A DNA stretch of 64,000 nucleotides from JBGPQJ01 sp963709295 (GTDB taxonomy: Bacteria > Chloroflexota > Anaerolineae > Anaerolineales > Villigracilaceae). The stretch lies in contig CAVPVW010000008.1 of assembly GCA_963709295.1 (NCBI GenBank), positions 248,001 through 312,000 of the forward strand, written 5' to 3'. The position numbers and the translations under genes are program-made. Below the pieces are notes generated by a model that did no database searches, was not told the origin of the DNA, and was given only the letters and a program-made list of their open reading frames with translations. This document shows positions 1 to 8,780 of this stretch, one piece after another (the first letter of the stretch is position 1; each line of letters begins with the position of its first letter).

Positions 1-984
1 ATCCGCGAGGGGCAGGTACTCGATGAAGTCGGCAGCTACTTCGCCATGCGCAAGTTCAGCCTCGCACGCGACGGGCAGGGGCATCTCCGCTTCCACCTGA
101 ATAACCAGCCGCTCTTTTTGTATGGTCCGCTCGACCAGGGTTATTTCCCCGACGGGCTGTACACGCCGCCGACCGAAGCCGCCATGCAGTACGACATCGA
201 GTACACCCGCGCCATCGGCTGCAATTTCATCCGCAAGCACGTCAAGGTGGAACCGGCGCGCTGGTACACCCTCTGCGACCGGCTGGGGATGATCGTATGG
301 CAGGACATGCCCAACGGCGGCAAACCGGTTGGCGATGTAACCACCGTGCTGGCGATGGTCGCCGGCATGAAATGGGATGACAAACACTGGCTGACTCGTT
401 TTGGACGCGGAAATGAGTCCAACCGAAAGCAATATTATGCTGAACTGGAGGAGATGATCCTTCACCTTTATAACTCCCCCTGCATTGCCGCCTGGGTGCC
501 GTTCAACGAAGGCTGGGGCCAGTTCGAGGCGGCGGAGTCCGTCAAGCGGATTCGCCTACTCGATTCGACACGATTGGTGGACCACGCCTCAGGCTGGTTC
601 GACCAGCATGCCGGAGACTTCAACAGCATCCACACCTACTTCCGTAAGTTGTCCGCGCCAAAAAAAGACGACACGCGCGCCTTCGCCCTCTCCGAGTTTG
701 GCGGGTACAGCCTGAAACTTCCGGGGCACATGTGGGACGAAAACAAAAAGTTTGGCTACCGCTTCTACGATACGCGCGAGGCGCTGACCGACGCTTATAT
801 CACCTTGCTCGAGCAGGAACTCGCTCCCCTGATCCCGCAAGGATTGGCAGTAGCCGTCTACACCCAGACGACCGACGTGGAGATCGAGATCAACGGTTAC
901 CTGACCTACGACCGTGCCACCGGGAAGATGGACGCGGACCGCATCCGCGCGGCGCATGAGAAGTTGTTCGCTCTATTTGGGTAA
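1..984 (+). CDS. Glycoside hydrolase family 2 enzyme, 3' part
   Basis: The reading frame is open from base 1, so the gene starts upstream and only about 327 C-terminal residues are visible. The segment is the TIM-barrel catalytic domain of a GH2 enzyme (beta-galactosidase/beta-glucuronidase type). I see the acid/base motif FNEGWG, a later LSEFGG that fits the nucleophile, and the upstream RKHVKVEPARWY and WQDMPNGG segments usual in the family. It would hydrolyse a beta-linked glycoside; the substrate cannot be told from this part. No signal peptide can be judged. It is the only plus-strand gene in the first 17 kb and faces a convergent minus-strand lipoprotein gene. Confidence 0.88.
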   Translation: MREGQVLDEVGSYFAMRKFSLARDGQGHLRFHLNNQPLFLYGPLDQGYFPDGLYTPPTEAAMQYDIEYTRAIGCNFIRKHVKVEPARWYTLCDRLGMIVWQDMPNGGKPVGDVTTVLAMVAGMKWDDKHWLTRFGRGNESNRKQYYAELEEMILHLYNSPCIAAWVPFNEGWGQFEAAESVKRIRLLDSTRLVDHASGWFDQHAGDFNSIHTYFRKLSAPKKDDTRAFALSEFGGYSLKLPGHMWDENKKFGYRFYDTREALTDAYITLLEQELAPLIPQGLAVAVYTQTTDVEIEINGYLTYDRATGKMDADRIRAAHEKLFALFG

Positions 985-1051
985 TGTACCCGCCCGGTTT
1001 AGATCATATCAAAGCACTCGACAGGGTTTGACCCGGCCGGAATATCTTCCC

Positions 1052-1534
1052 CTACCCGTAAGCATAAGAGACTTGCGTACACGCCTGCCCGGTCTCCGGA
1101 TTGAAAAGCAGCAGCAGGTACTCAAACTGCCCACCGCCGGCGAGCGAGAGTTGACCCGGCCGGCCTGCGATGTAGTAGGCAGGCAGCCCCTCGGCCATAC
1201 CGAATACATTCTCATCCAGGCATCCCACCTTGCCCTCCGAAACCAAAGGAGGGATAGTGCTATTTTCTTCGTGAGAGACCACACGGTAATCCAGCTCAAG
1301 CCTGGCGGCGATTTCTTCGATCTGGCCCTCATCCGCCATGAAGAGACAGTAACCCGAACGCGTGGTATCGATCATGGCGCATGTCAGGTCCAAATCGGTT
1401 GTATTTGCTGGATCAAGAACTTCGTTCACATCAGATTTGAGTGGGACCCTGTTCGCTGAATTCCACAGGAAATTGCAAGCCAGAAGGGTCAAGCCAATCG
1501 CCCCATTTAAAAATAATCGTCCTGCCTTTTTCAT
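1052..1534 (-). CDS. Putative lipoprotein, unknown function
   Basis: A 160-residue protein with a hydrophobic N-terminal segment ending in LTLLAC, which fits a signal peptide with lipobox cysteine at about residue 19. It would therefore be exported and lipid-anchored. The rest is soluble, with four further cysteines and an acidic middle, and I recognise no domain. The start is supported by a GGGAGG ribosome site just upstream. It shares its direction with the membrane-protein gene upstream (1604-2032), but about 70 bases separate them, so co-transcription is uncertain. Confidence 0.65.
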   Translation of the reverse strand: MKKAGRLFLNGAIGLTLLACNFLWNSANRVPLKSDVNEVLDPANTTDLDLTCAMIDTTRSGYCLFMADEGQIEEIAARLELDYRVVSHEENSTIPPLVSEGKVGCLDENVFGMAEGLPAYYIAGRPGQLSLAGGGQFEYLLLLFNPETGQACTQVSYAYG

Positions 1535-1603
1535 ATCAACCTCCCTAAATTAGCGGAATTCCTTGAGCAATATGAGCAGCCGAAAAATGGTTCTTTTCTG
1601 TTG

Positions 1604-2032
1604 TCACGTGTTGTGTTTTCGCAGCAGAAGTCCTCCGGTGACCGCCGCTGGGGTTAACAGAATTAACTCCAGCGGGGAGTATACCAAAGCAACCAGCACC
1701 GTCTGTACGACACACATGACAAGATCATTGTTGCCATCGCCGTTGTCCTGTCCAACGCACATCGGTGTGAGATTTAGGAACCCCAGAACCATGACCGCTG
1801 CAATCCAAGCCAGGATACCCTGGGCAAAAATCCATAATCCGGGGTGTTGCTTGAACGACTGCGGGAATAAGGTTGGACCCAAAAAGCCGATGACCAGGCT
1901 AACCCCCAGAAAAATCCCACAGGTGAGGATGTATGCCGGCCAGTAGTAATCATCTCCATCGGCCAGGAGCACCAGTGTGAGCCAAAGTACCGCCGGTATG
2001 GATGTGAACAGGATTGAAAGCAAGCGGGTCAT
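1604..2032 (-). CDS. Small integral membrane protein
   Basis: A 142-residue protein with about four hydrophobic segments, the first starting directly after MTRLLSI, so it is an integral inner-membrane protein. I recognise no family. The frame is open further upstream to 2122, but the ATG at 2032 has a strong AAGGAGG seven bases before it and the upstream extension is not membrane-like, so I take 2032 as the start. It lies downstream of the terminator at 2112-2185 and is probably transcribed separately from the small basic protein gene. Confidence 0.6.
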   Translation of the reverse strand: MTRLLSILFTSIPAVLWLTLVLLADGDDYYWPAYILTCGIFLGVSLVIGFLGPTLFPQSFKQHPGLWIFAQGILAWIAAVMVLGFLNLTPMCVGQDNGDGNNDLVMCVVQTVLVALVYSPLELILLTPAAVTGGLLLRKHNT

Positions 2033-2111
2033 GGTAGCCTCCTTGAATACCTCAAAGATACCCGCGGGAGGCTTGCGCAGGCTATCAGGTTCTGTCAAAA
2101 AGTATCGGAGT

Positions 2112-2185
2112 AAAAAAAACAACCCGCTGTGACGCAGGTCAACCCGGGGAGTATCTCCCGGGCGTATCGACCTGCATGCAGCGGG
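2112..2185 (-). terminator. Rho-independent terminator with nested stems
   Basis: Three nested pairings: CCCGCTG/CAGCGGG, GCAGGTC/GACCTGC and an inner CCCGGGGAG/CTCCCGGG. They form a roughly 60-base structure. On the minus strand it is followed by GTTTTTTTT. It ends the transcript of the small basic protein gene at 2218-2367. Confidence 0.85.
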
Positions 2186-2217
2186 TGTTTCATCCGGCCG
2201 GTGGCCGGCTCGTGCAA

Positions 2218-2367
2218 TTATTTCTTCTTGGCGATTGGAGCGGCGACCGATTGCTTGAATGTGGTCTTGGGGTGCTTCTTGGCGTACGCGGATGAAACAA
2301 ATTTGCCGGTGTCGGAGGAGCGGAAGACTGTGATTTTCTTTGCTTTTGCCTTGGATTTTGTTGCCAT
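2218..2367 (-). CDS. Small basic protein with GKFVSxxYAKKHPKTT motif
   Basis: A 49-residue, very lysine-rich protein. The motif TVFRSSDTGKFVSSAYAKKH, followed by PKTT, is one I know from short conserved hypothetical proteins in many bacteria, usually without assigned function. The charge would suit nucleic-acid or ribosome binding, but that is inference. The frame extends upstream to 2427; I chose the ATG at 2367 because GAGAGGTGA lies just before it and the conserved part starts there. A strong terminator follows directly, so it is a single-gene transcript. Confidence 0.7.
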   Translation of the reverse strand: MATKSKAKAKKITVFRSSDTGKFVSSAYAKKHPKTTFKQSVAAPIAKKK

Positions 2368-2463
2368 GGGTTTCACCTCTCTTGGGATAGTGTCGTTGTA
2401 GATAATATACGACATTTTGCAGTCCAATGCAATAACTTTTAAGTACTAATTTTCGACGCCGGC

Positions 2464-2483
2464 GGCGCCCGGCGCCGGGCGCC
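2464..2483. repeat. Perfect 20-bp GC palindrome
   Basis: A self-complementary stretch made only of G and C (GGCGCCC-GGCGCC-GGGCGCC). It lies just after the stop of the histidine kinase gene on the minus strand. There is no clear T-tract, so it may be a weak terminator, a 3' stability hairpin or an extragenic repeat. Confidence 0.6.
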
Positions 2484-2506
2484 GGGGGACTCTCCGTAAA
2501 GAAAAA

Positions 2507-3853
2507 TCACACCGCGGGGAATTCACAGTGCACTTGCAGCCCACCCCCGGGCAGGTTGGCCGCGGCGATTTTTCCTCCCTGGGCCTCGACCAACTGCCGC
2601 GCAATGGCCAGCCCAAGCCCGGCGCCGCCCGAGGCGCGAGTGCGGGACTTGTCTCCGCGCCAGAAGCGGCTGAAGATATGCGGCAATTCCTCGTCCGGGA
2701 CGCCGGGGCCGTTGTCGTTCACGCTGACCGATACCCATTCCCCTTCCCCGTGGACATCGATCCACACCCGGCCGCCCTCCGGGACGTAGCGCAGCGCATT
2801 GCTGACCAGGTTGCCGATGACCTGCTCGGTGCGCTGCGGGTCAAGCAGCGCCCGCGGGTTCTCCGCGGCACTTTCCAGGGAAAGCTGGATCCGGTTCTCC
2901 TCCGCTTGTGCCTGAAACAGGCTGAGGACATGGCGGGCGAGGTCGTTCAAGTCGAGTTCCTTTTTCTCGAAGGGCAGCTGGCGCGACTCGGCCAGGGTCA
3001 GCAGGCGCAGGTCATCCACCAACCGTTCGAGCAGGTAAGTCTCCTCGAGCGCGGGGACGATATGCGCCTCGTCGGCTGGATAGACACCATCTTGAATACC
3101 CTCCAGCCGGCCGCGCAGGACGGTCAGCGGTGTGCGCAGCTCATGGGCGATGTCTGCCAGCATGTCGCGCCGCTCACGGTCGTTGCGCTCGAGCGCGTCC
3201 GCCATCTGGTTGAAGCTGTCGCTCAAAATTTTCAGGTCATCCGGTCCTTGCACGCGGACGCGGGCGCTCAAATCCCCGTCCGCCACTTCCTTGGCGGCGG
3301 CGGTCACCTCCGCAAGAGGCAGGACCATGCGCCGGGTGAGCAGCAGACCGATCACCACGGTCAGGATCGCCATGAACACGGAAACCATAATCACGGGTTG
3401 CAGGAAATCGAAGGCATACCGCCGTTGGGGCGGCATGATATTTTCTGAGACCACGAACTGCCCGACCACAGCGCCATTCACAACAATCGGCGCAATGCGG
3501 TCACGGTCGCTCGGGGTATACACGAACCCGCCGGGTATCGCCACCCCGCGGTCCACCACAACAAATCCATTGCTGTCCAACAGAACACCCTCGCGCCACT
3601 GCCGCGTCTCAAAATCCTTCGGGTCGCTGAATACAAGGGTCACGCCATCCCAGCCTCCGCGGGCGAGGTAATAGGTCTCGAGGCGGCTGGTGATCGGCGG
3701 TCTGAAGAGCGGGTTGGATTGCGACGGGTTTAAAAGTACCAGCGCAGTGGTGGCAAGAATCACGATAAAGATGATCAGGACGACAATGCCAAAGGCGCGG
3801 AGCAGGAGCAAGTACAGCCGGTTGCGGATGGCGCGGGCGGTGGTGTTATGCAT
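2507..3853 (-). CDS. Sensor histidine kinase (BaeS/HAMP type)
   Basis: A 448-residue membrane kinase. It has an N-terminal transmembrane helix (about 15-41), an extracytoplasmic sensor of about 110 residues, a second helix (about 155-175), a HAMP linker, and the phosphoacceptor region DIAHELRTPL with the histidine near residue 238. The ATPase domain shows NLVSNALRY (N box), DNGPGVP (G1) and GAGLGLAIA (G2). It should phosphorylate the response regulator whose stop codon is only 2 bases before its start. As the last gene of the efflux operon it probably senses an envelope or drug signal; the ligand is not visible. Confidence 0.92.
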   Translation of the reverse strand: MHNTTARAIRNRLYLLLLRAFGIVVLIIFIVILATTALVLLNPSQSNPLFRPPITSRLETYYLARGGWDGVTLVFSDPKDFETRQWREGVLLDSNGFVVVDRGVAIPGGFVYTPSDRDRIAPIVVNGAVVGQFVVSENIMPPQRRYAFDFLQPVIMVSVFMAILTVVIGLLLTRRMVLPLAEVTAAAKEVADGDLSARVRVQGPDDLKILSDSFNQMADALERNDRERRDMLADIAHELRTPLTVLRGRLEGIQDGVYPADEAHIVPALEETYLLERLVDDLRLLTLAESRQLPFEKKELDLNDLARHVLSLFQAQAEENRIQLSLESAAENPRALLDPQRTEQVIGNLVSNALRYVPEGGRVWIDVHGEGEWVSVSVNDNGPGVPDEELPHIFSRFWRGDKSRTRASGGAGLGLAIARQLVEAQGGKIAAANLPGGGLQVHCEFPAV

Positions 3854-3855
3854 GA

Positions 3856-4521
3856 TTAGCCCTCGAATTTGTAACCCACGCCGTGGACTGTGAAAATGTA
3901 CTCGCCGGGTTCCAATTTGCGGCGCAGGTTGCGGATGTGCGAATCGATGGCGCGCTCGTAACTTTCAAAAGCCACGCCTCGCACCGCATTGAGCAATTGC
4001 GAGCGCGAGAAGATGCGCCCAGGCTGGCTCATCAACGTCGCCATAATTTCGAATTCTGTAGGGGTGAGAGTGACCGTCCGGTCCGGCAAATCCACCTGGT
4101 AGCGGGTGCGGTCGAGGGTGATCGTCTCGCCGCGGATGACGTCGCTGGCCGGGTCGCCGCTGGCACGCCTCAGGACAGTGCGCACGCGCGCCACCAGTTC
4201 CCGCGGGCTGAACGGCTTGGTGATGTAGTCGTCCGCGCCCAGCTCGAGGCCGATCAACCGGTCGGTTTCCTCGACCCGTGCAGTGAGCATGATGATGGGC
4301 ACGTCGCTTTCGCGGCGCAGCGACCGGCACACGTCCAGGCCGTCCATGCCGGGGAGCATCAGGTCGAGCACGACCAGGTCCGGTTTATCCCGCCGGGCAG
4401 CCGCCAGCCCTTTTTCACCGTCCATGGCAGAGGCCACATCGTATCCGGCTGCCTTGAGGTAATCCCGGCAGATTTCAACGATCTTGGGTTCGTCGTCAAT
4501 GACGAGAATTTTTCGAGGCAT
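3856..4521 (-). CDS. OmpR-family response regulator
   Basis: A 221-residue regulator with an N-terminal receiver domain (acidic pair after ILVIDDEP, phospho-accepting Asp in VVLDLMLPGMDG near residue 52, later Lys in ITKPFSP) and a C-terminal OmpR/PhoB winged helix ending in VHGVGYKFEG. It is the partner of the adjoining kinase. The frame is open to 4602, but homologs begin at MPRKILVIDDE, so I use the ATG at 4521; no good ribosome site is visible there. The phased direct repeat at 8671-8690 before the first gene of the operon is its likely target. Confidence 0.92.
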   Translation of the reverse strand: MPRKILVIDDEPKIVEICRDYLKAAGYDVASAMDGEKGLAAARRDKPDLVVLDLMLPGMDGLDVCRSLRRESDVPIIMLTARVEETDRLIGLELGADDYITKPFSPRELVARVRTVLRRASGDPASDVIRGETITLDRTRYQVDLPDRTVTLTPTEFEIMATLMSQPGRIFSRSQLLNAVRGVAFESYERAIDSHIRNLRRKLEPGEYIFTVHGVGYKFEG

Positions 4522-4620
4522 GGTTAGATTATGACACAAATTATTCAGTTCGTCCCCCAGCCCCGCCCCTCCGCAAAAGAGGAGGCAGAGGCCGGGGACC
4601 ACTAAGAGGAGGAATAGAAA

Positions 4621-5166
4621 TCACCGCACCGAGTCGCGCACCGAAGGCAGGATGCCCAGGACGATGACCGGGATGGCTGCGAACGCTTTCAAGGCATTCA
4701 GGGAGGTGGGTATCCAGTCAACAAAGCGCCCGCCGAGGGAGAATAAACCCGGCAGCGCGCCCAGCAGAATGAGGATCGCCAGTACGATGCCCAGGTTCAA
4801 CGCCCAGCGCCTTTGCTTCCAAATGAAGAATACCGCGACCAGCACAAGCACGATACCGATAAGCGCAATCGCCATGCTGACATAGCGGATGTATTGGAAA
4901 TCGATACCCAGGCTGCGGGCTGCGCCGAACAGGCTGAAGAGGCCGCCCGGTGCTCCCCGCTGCTGGAAATTACCTCCACCCGGTTGGAAATTCCCCTGCC
5001 GGGGCATCTGACCGGGTTGCATGCCCTGAGGCATCGCGGGCTGCCCAATGCGGATTCCGCTGGTCAGCAGGCCAACCAAGTTGAGCACGGCAATCGCGCC
5101 AAGCAGAATGGCGACGATCGTCAAATTTTTGGAACGGGGAGGGAGTGGTTTTTCAGATGCAGACAT
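4621..5166 (-). CDS. Four-helix membrane protein of efflux operon
   Basis: A 181-residue protein. One hydrophobic helix (about 16-35) is followed by a Pro/Gln/Gly/Met-rich stretch (about 42-75) and then three more helices in the C-terminal half. I recognise no family. The low-complexity segment should lie outside the membrane. The ATG is preceded by AAGGAGT, the same ribosome-site context as the permease gene upstream. It sits 25 bases after the permease and before the two-component genes, so it is probably part of the transporter or its sensing system. Confidence 0.65.
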   Translation of the reverse strand: MSASEKPLPPRSKNLTIVAILLGAIAVLNLVGLLTSGIRIGQPAMPQGMQPGQMPRQGNFQPGGGNFQQRGAPGGLFSLFGAARSLGIDFQYIRYVSMAIALIGIVLVLVAVFFIWKQRRWALNLGIVLAILILLGALPGLFSLGGRFVDWIPTSLNALKAFAAIPVIVLGILPSVRDSVR

Positions 5167-5191
5167 TTTTACTCCTTGCTATGAATAAGAT

Positions 5192-6424
5192 TTACTCGTA
5201 CCGAAGCGCTTCCATGGGGTGCAGGTTGGCAGCCCGGAAAGCGGGATAAAGCCCGAAGAACAAACCGATGGCAGCGGCGAAAAAGAAGGACAGCAGCACG
5301 GAGGACATGCTGACCACCGCCGTAATCAGACCCAGCGCAGTGAAGATGGTCGCGATGGCTGCCCCCAGCAGGATTCCGATCACGCCGCCAATGAGGCTGA
5401 GCGTCATGGTCTCGACCAGGAACTGGAACAGGATGTGATCCTTGCGCGCCCCGACCGCCTTGCGCAGTCCGATCTCGCGCGTGCGTTCTGAGACGGATAC
5501 CAGCATGATGTTCATGATGCCGATTCCCCCGACCAGCAAGGAGATACCGGCAATTGCCCCAAGGAAAATGGTCATGGTATTCGTGACGCTCGACAGCGTG
5601 TCCAGCATTTCACTCTGGCTGGAGATGGTGAAATCCGAATCTTCGGTAGGCAGCAGCTCATGCTGCGTGCGCAGGATGGATTCCGCATGCGCCATGACAC
5701 TTTCCACAGCGTCAGCACTGGCGGCGGATAGCGCAATGGAGCTGATGACTTTCTTTCCGTCATACACGGCGTTGGCACCAAACAGCTTGGCATAACCGGT
5801 TTCCAGCGGTATAAGAATCACGTCATTCGAATTGGTAAAACCTGCAGAATCCTGCTCCTTCAACACACCGACGATGGTGAAATTGACGCCGTTGATCTTG
5901 ATGACCTTGTTGAGCGGGCTGAGCCCCAGGAACAGATCCTCTGCCGTCTGCGAACCGATAACAGCAACGCGATTCTTCGCAGCGCGATCCTTGGCGGTGA
6001 TAGCCCGGCCCAGCTCGACTTCATTGGATGTGTTTACCTTGAAATAATCCTCCGTAATGCCCGTCACCGAAACACGCACGCTCTCACTGCCCTGCTTGAC
6101 GTCATAGTTGCCCTGGTAGGAAGGGGCGATGGCGGCGACATTGGCTAGGCTGGATTTAAGCGCCTGGTAATCGTCCAAGGTTAGATACGAGAACTGAGCA
6201 GGCGTCCCTGCGCTGGGGCGGAAGCGGGCGGTCATGATGGTGATGAGGTTGGTGCCCGCGCTCTCGATTCGGCTGGTGATGCTGCTGGTCGCACCGTTGC
6301 CGATGGCCATGAGCGCCACCACCGCCGCCACGCCGATGACGATGCCGAGAATGGTCAGCGCCGAGCGCAGCTTGTTGGCGGTCAGCCCGCGGAAGGCTGT
6401 TCGAAAATTTTGTGAAATCAACAT
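5192..6424 (-). CDS. MacB-like ABC transporter permease
   Basis: A 410-residue permease. It has an N-terminal transmembrane helix (about 20-40), a large extracytoplasmic MacB-type periplasmic core domain (about 50-270) and a C-terminal FtsX-like domain of three helices with the marker VSERTREIGLRKAVGARK. The ATPase is a separate gene upstream, so this is the split MacB arrangement common in Gram-positive and Chloroflexota genomes. With the adaptor and ATPase it would export a small molecule or peptide. AAGGAG precedes the ATG and the gap from the ATPase gene is 13 bases. Confidence 0.92.
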   Translation of the reverse strand: MLISQNFRTAFRGLTANKLRSALTILGIVIGVAAVVALMAIGNGATSSITSRIESAGTNLITIMTARFRPSAGTPAQFSYLTLDDYQALKSSLANVAAIAPSYQGNYDVKQGSESVRVSVTGITEDYFKVNTSNEVELGRAITAKDRAAKNRVAVIGSQTAEDLFLGLSPLNKVIKINGVNFTIVGVLKEQDSAGFTNSNDVILIPLETGYAKLFGANAVYDGKKVISSIALSAASADAVESVMAHAESILRTQHELLPTEDSDFTISSQSEMLDTLSSVTNTMTIFLGAIAGISLLVGGIGIMNIMLVSVSERTREIGLRKAVGARKDHILFQFLVETMTLSLIGGVIGILLGAAIATIFTALGLITAVVSMSSVLLSFFFAAAIGLFFGLYPAFRAANLHPMEALRYE

Positions 6425-6437
6425 GGTTTACTCCTTG

Positions 6438-7160
6438 CTAATCCTCGCCGTCGGGGCGCGGCGTGCCGGCTTTGATCGGGGACAGATTCGGAGCATCCGA
6501 GACAATATGTCCGTCTGCCAGGCGGATGATGCGGTTAGTATGGTGGGCGATGAAAGGATCGTGGGTGACCAGGATCACCGTCTGCCCGAAATCCTTGTAC
6601 AGCGACTGGAACAGGCCGATGATCTCCGCGCCGGTCTTGCTGTCCAGCGCGCCGGTGGGCTCATCCGCCAGAACGATGGCTGGGTCATTGACCAGCGCCC
6701 GCGCAATGGCCACCCGCTGCTGCTGCCCGCCCGAGAGTTCGCTGGGGTGATGGTCGACGCGGTCCTGCAGGCCGACCATTTCAAGGGCTTTGAGTGCTTT
6801 TTCACGGCTGGCTTTTGAGCCCATGCCGGAATAAGTAAGAGGCAGGAGCACATTTTCAAGCGCGCTTGTTCGAGACAACAGGTTGAACTGCTGGAAGACA
6901 AAACCGATCTTCTTGTTGCGCACATCCGCCAGCTGGGTGTCGGTCATGTGTTCCACCGGGCTGCCGTCGAGTGAATATGAGCCTGCTGTCGGTGCATCCA
7001 GGCATCCCACGATGGACATCAATGTGGACTTGCCTGAGCCGGACGGCCCCATGATGGCCACCATCTCACCTTTATCGATGTTGAACGAAACGTTATCCAG
7101 CGCGTGGATCTCGTTCTCGCCCATCGTAAAGACCTTGGTTAACTGATCAATCTGGATCAT
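6438..7160 (-). CDS. ABC transporter ATP-binding protein (MacB/LolD type)
   Basis: A 240-residue ATPase with Walker A GPSGSGKST (about 37-45), Q-loop VFQQFNLLSRTSALENV, signature LSGGQQQRVAIARAL, Walker B IVLADEPTGALDSKT and the switch histidine in VTHDP. It energises the neighbouring permease. The frame runs open to 7355, but the family start is MIQIDQLTKVF at 7160, 10 bases after the adaptor gene, which I use. This is the second gene of the efflux operon. Confidence 0.94.
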   Translation of the reverse strand: MIQIDQLTKVFTMGENEIHALDNVSFNIDKGEMVAIMGPSGSGKSTLMSIVGCLDAPTAGSYSLDGSPVEHMTDTQLADVRNKKIGFVFQQFNLLSRTSALENVLLPLTYSGMGSKASREKALKALEMVGLQDRVDHHPSELSGGQQQRVAIARALVNDPAIVLADEPTGALDSKTGAEIIGLFQSLYKDFGQTVILVTHDPFIAHHTNRIIRLADGHIVSDAPNLSPIKAGTPRPDGED

Positions 7161-7170
7161 AGAGTTCACC

Positions 7171-8622
7171 TTAGGGGACGAAAATACCACCGCCGCCGCC
7201 GGGACCGCCGCCGGGAAAGCCTTCCTGATCGCTGCTGCTGGATGTGGTATCCGTGATGATCTGCACCTGGTCGCCTTCCTGAAGGTCACCGGTAACTGCC
7301 ACCAGATCTCCCTGAATGGAATCACTGACGATTGCGACTCGTTCCACCCCGCCATCGGCTGTGACCCTTATGACATATTCGCCGGTGGTGTCCGTCGCCA
7401 CCGCACCTAAAGGCACGGCCAGCATGACGCGTGGATCGCTGGTGACCAGGTTGACATCCGTGGTTGCGCCGAAGAGAGGCGTTACATCTGTGGGATCAAG
7501 CGCCACAACTACCGTGTATTTGACTAGCCCGCTGACGGAGTTGCCCATCGGGTCGACCATGGTGACATGCCCGGTCAGAGTCGTGTCGGGGAGTGTATCC
7601 ATGGTGATGGTGGCGGTATTTCCCACCGAGACGCGGGAAATGTCCGATTCGTCCACCTGGGCTTCCACTTTGAGCGTATCAGGGTTCACAATAACCACAG
7701 CCGTATCACCGGTCTCCACCAGATTGTTCGGGGAGGTCAGCACGGCAATGATTTCGCCGTCAAAGGGGGCGATGACTGCCATGCTGTTGACCGTCGCTTG
7801 GGCGCCATCCACCTTGGCCTGGGCAGCCGCGACATCGCTCGGGTCGGGTCCGTCCTTCAGGCGCTCCCATTCGCGCTGGGCATCCTCGAGCTGCGCTTCT
7901 GCCAGCGCAAAATCGGCCAGGATCTCAGCCACATCGTTGTCGGTCGGAGATCCCTTGTACCAGTTTAAATTCGCCAGGGCGCTCCGGTAGGCTTTTTGAG
8001 CCTCATAAAGCCTCGAATAAGCAGAAGCATAGACTGGATCATTCGGTGTTTTGTCACTCACCTGATTGAAATCATGTTGCGCCTTATCCACTGCTTTTTG
8101 GGCTATGGTCAACTGCGACTCGGCATACTTGATCATCTCAGGAGTGGCGCGTTGATAATCCAACGCATCGACTTTATTCTTAGCGATGTCATAAGCTTCC
8201 TGCGCTGCAGCCAGAGCTACCTGAGCCTGCGCAGTTGCAAGGTTAGAACTCTTCACATCCTCCAGGTTGCGCTGGGCGGTGACCAGCTCCGCCTGGGCCG
8301 AGGCGATGCTCGCAGGAACTGAATCAGCCTTGAGGGTGGCAAGCACGTCTCCCGCCTTGACCTGCTGCCCAACCGTTACTTTGACTTCGTCGACGATGCC
8401 GCTGGTCTTCCAGGCCAGTTTTGCCAGTTGATCCGCGTCCAGGCTGCCGGAGGTCTCGATCGAATCGGTTACAGTCACGCTGGAGACCGTGCCCACACCG
8501 CCTCCGGCGGCGTTGATGGCGCTGGCGGTGGCCGAGGACCCCGCTCCACAACCCGTCAGGATTGCTGCAGAGACCAGAACAACGAGTATGGAAAATATTG
8601 AAAGTAATCTGTTCTTTTTCAT
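7171..8622 (-). CDS. HlyD/MacA-family efflux adaptor lipoprotein
   Basis: A 483-residue membrane-fusion protein. A signal peptide ends in a lipobox (ILTGCGAG, Cys near 25). Then come a biotinyl-lipoyl-like half (VKVTVGQQVKAGDVLATLKA), a long alpha-helical hairpin (about 115-260, rich in AQA/AEAQ repeats), the second lipoyl half, beta-barrel and membrane-proximal domains, and a Gly-rich tail. It links the ABC permease to the cell exterior or passes on substrate. AAGGATG precedes the ATG. It is the first gene of the efflux/two-component operon and lies directly behind the phased repeat at 8671-8690. Confidence 0.92.
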   Translation of the reverse strand: MKKNRLLSIFSILVVLVSAAILTGCGAGSSATASAINAAGGGVGTVSSVTVTDSIETSGSLDADQLAKLAWKTSGIVDEVKVTVGQQVKAGDVLATLKADSVPASIASAQAELVTAQRNLEDVKSSNLATAQAQVALAAAQEAYDIAKNKVDALDYQRATPEMIKYAESQLTIAQKAVDKAQHDFNQVSDKTPNDPVYASAYSRLYEAQKAYRSALANLNWYKGSPTDNDVAEILADFALAEAQLEDAQREWERLKDGPDPSDVAAAQAKVDGAQATVNSMAVIAPFDGEIIAVLTSPNNLVETGDTAVVIVNPDTLKVEAQVDESDISRVSVGNTATITMDTLPDTTLTGHVTMVDPMGNSVSGLVKYTVVVALDPTDVTPLFGATTDVNLVTSDPRVMLAVPLGAVATDTTGEYVIRVTADGGVERVAIVSDSIQGDLVAVTGDLQEGDQVQIITDTTSSSSDQEGFPGGGPGGGGGIFVP

Positions 8623-8670
8623 AGGTCATCCTTTTTTCTAGATTTCTACAGGACAACGATACCAACCGGA

Positions 8671-8690
8671 TGTGAAGAAATTGTGAAGAA
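8671..8690. promoter_or_regulatory. 11-bp-phased direct repeat, probable response-regulator site
   Basis: TGTGAAGAA occurs at 8671-8679 and again at 8682-8690, exactly 11 bp apart, about 50 bases upstream of the adaptor start. Direct repeats one helical turn apart are the usual binding pattern of OmpR-family regulators. The regulator encoded in the same operon (3856-4521) is the natural candidate, giving autoregulation. Confidence 0.6.
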
Positions 8691-8730
8691 TGACTGGAGA
8701 GTTGTGCCGTGGTTGTCCGGAGCACCAATC

Positions 8731-8759
8731 AAAAAAACACTCCCCTCAAGGGAGCGTTA
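8731..8759 (-). terminator. Rho-independent terminator after kdpE
   Basis: On the minus strand, CGCTCCC-TTGA-GGGGAGTG forms a hairpin followed by seven T. It lies about 25 bases after the kdpE stop and separates the kdp transcript from the efflux operon. Confidence 0.85.
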
Positions 8760-8780
8760 ACCAATCATCCGGGAATCAGT

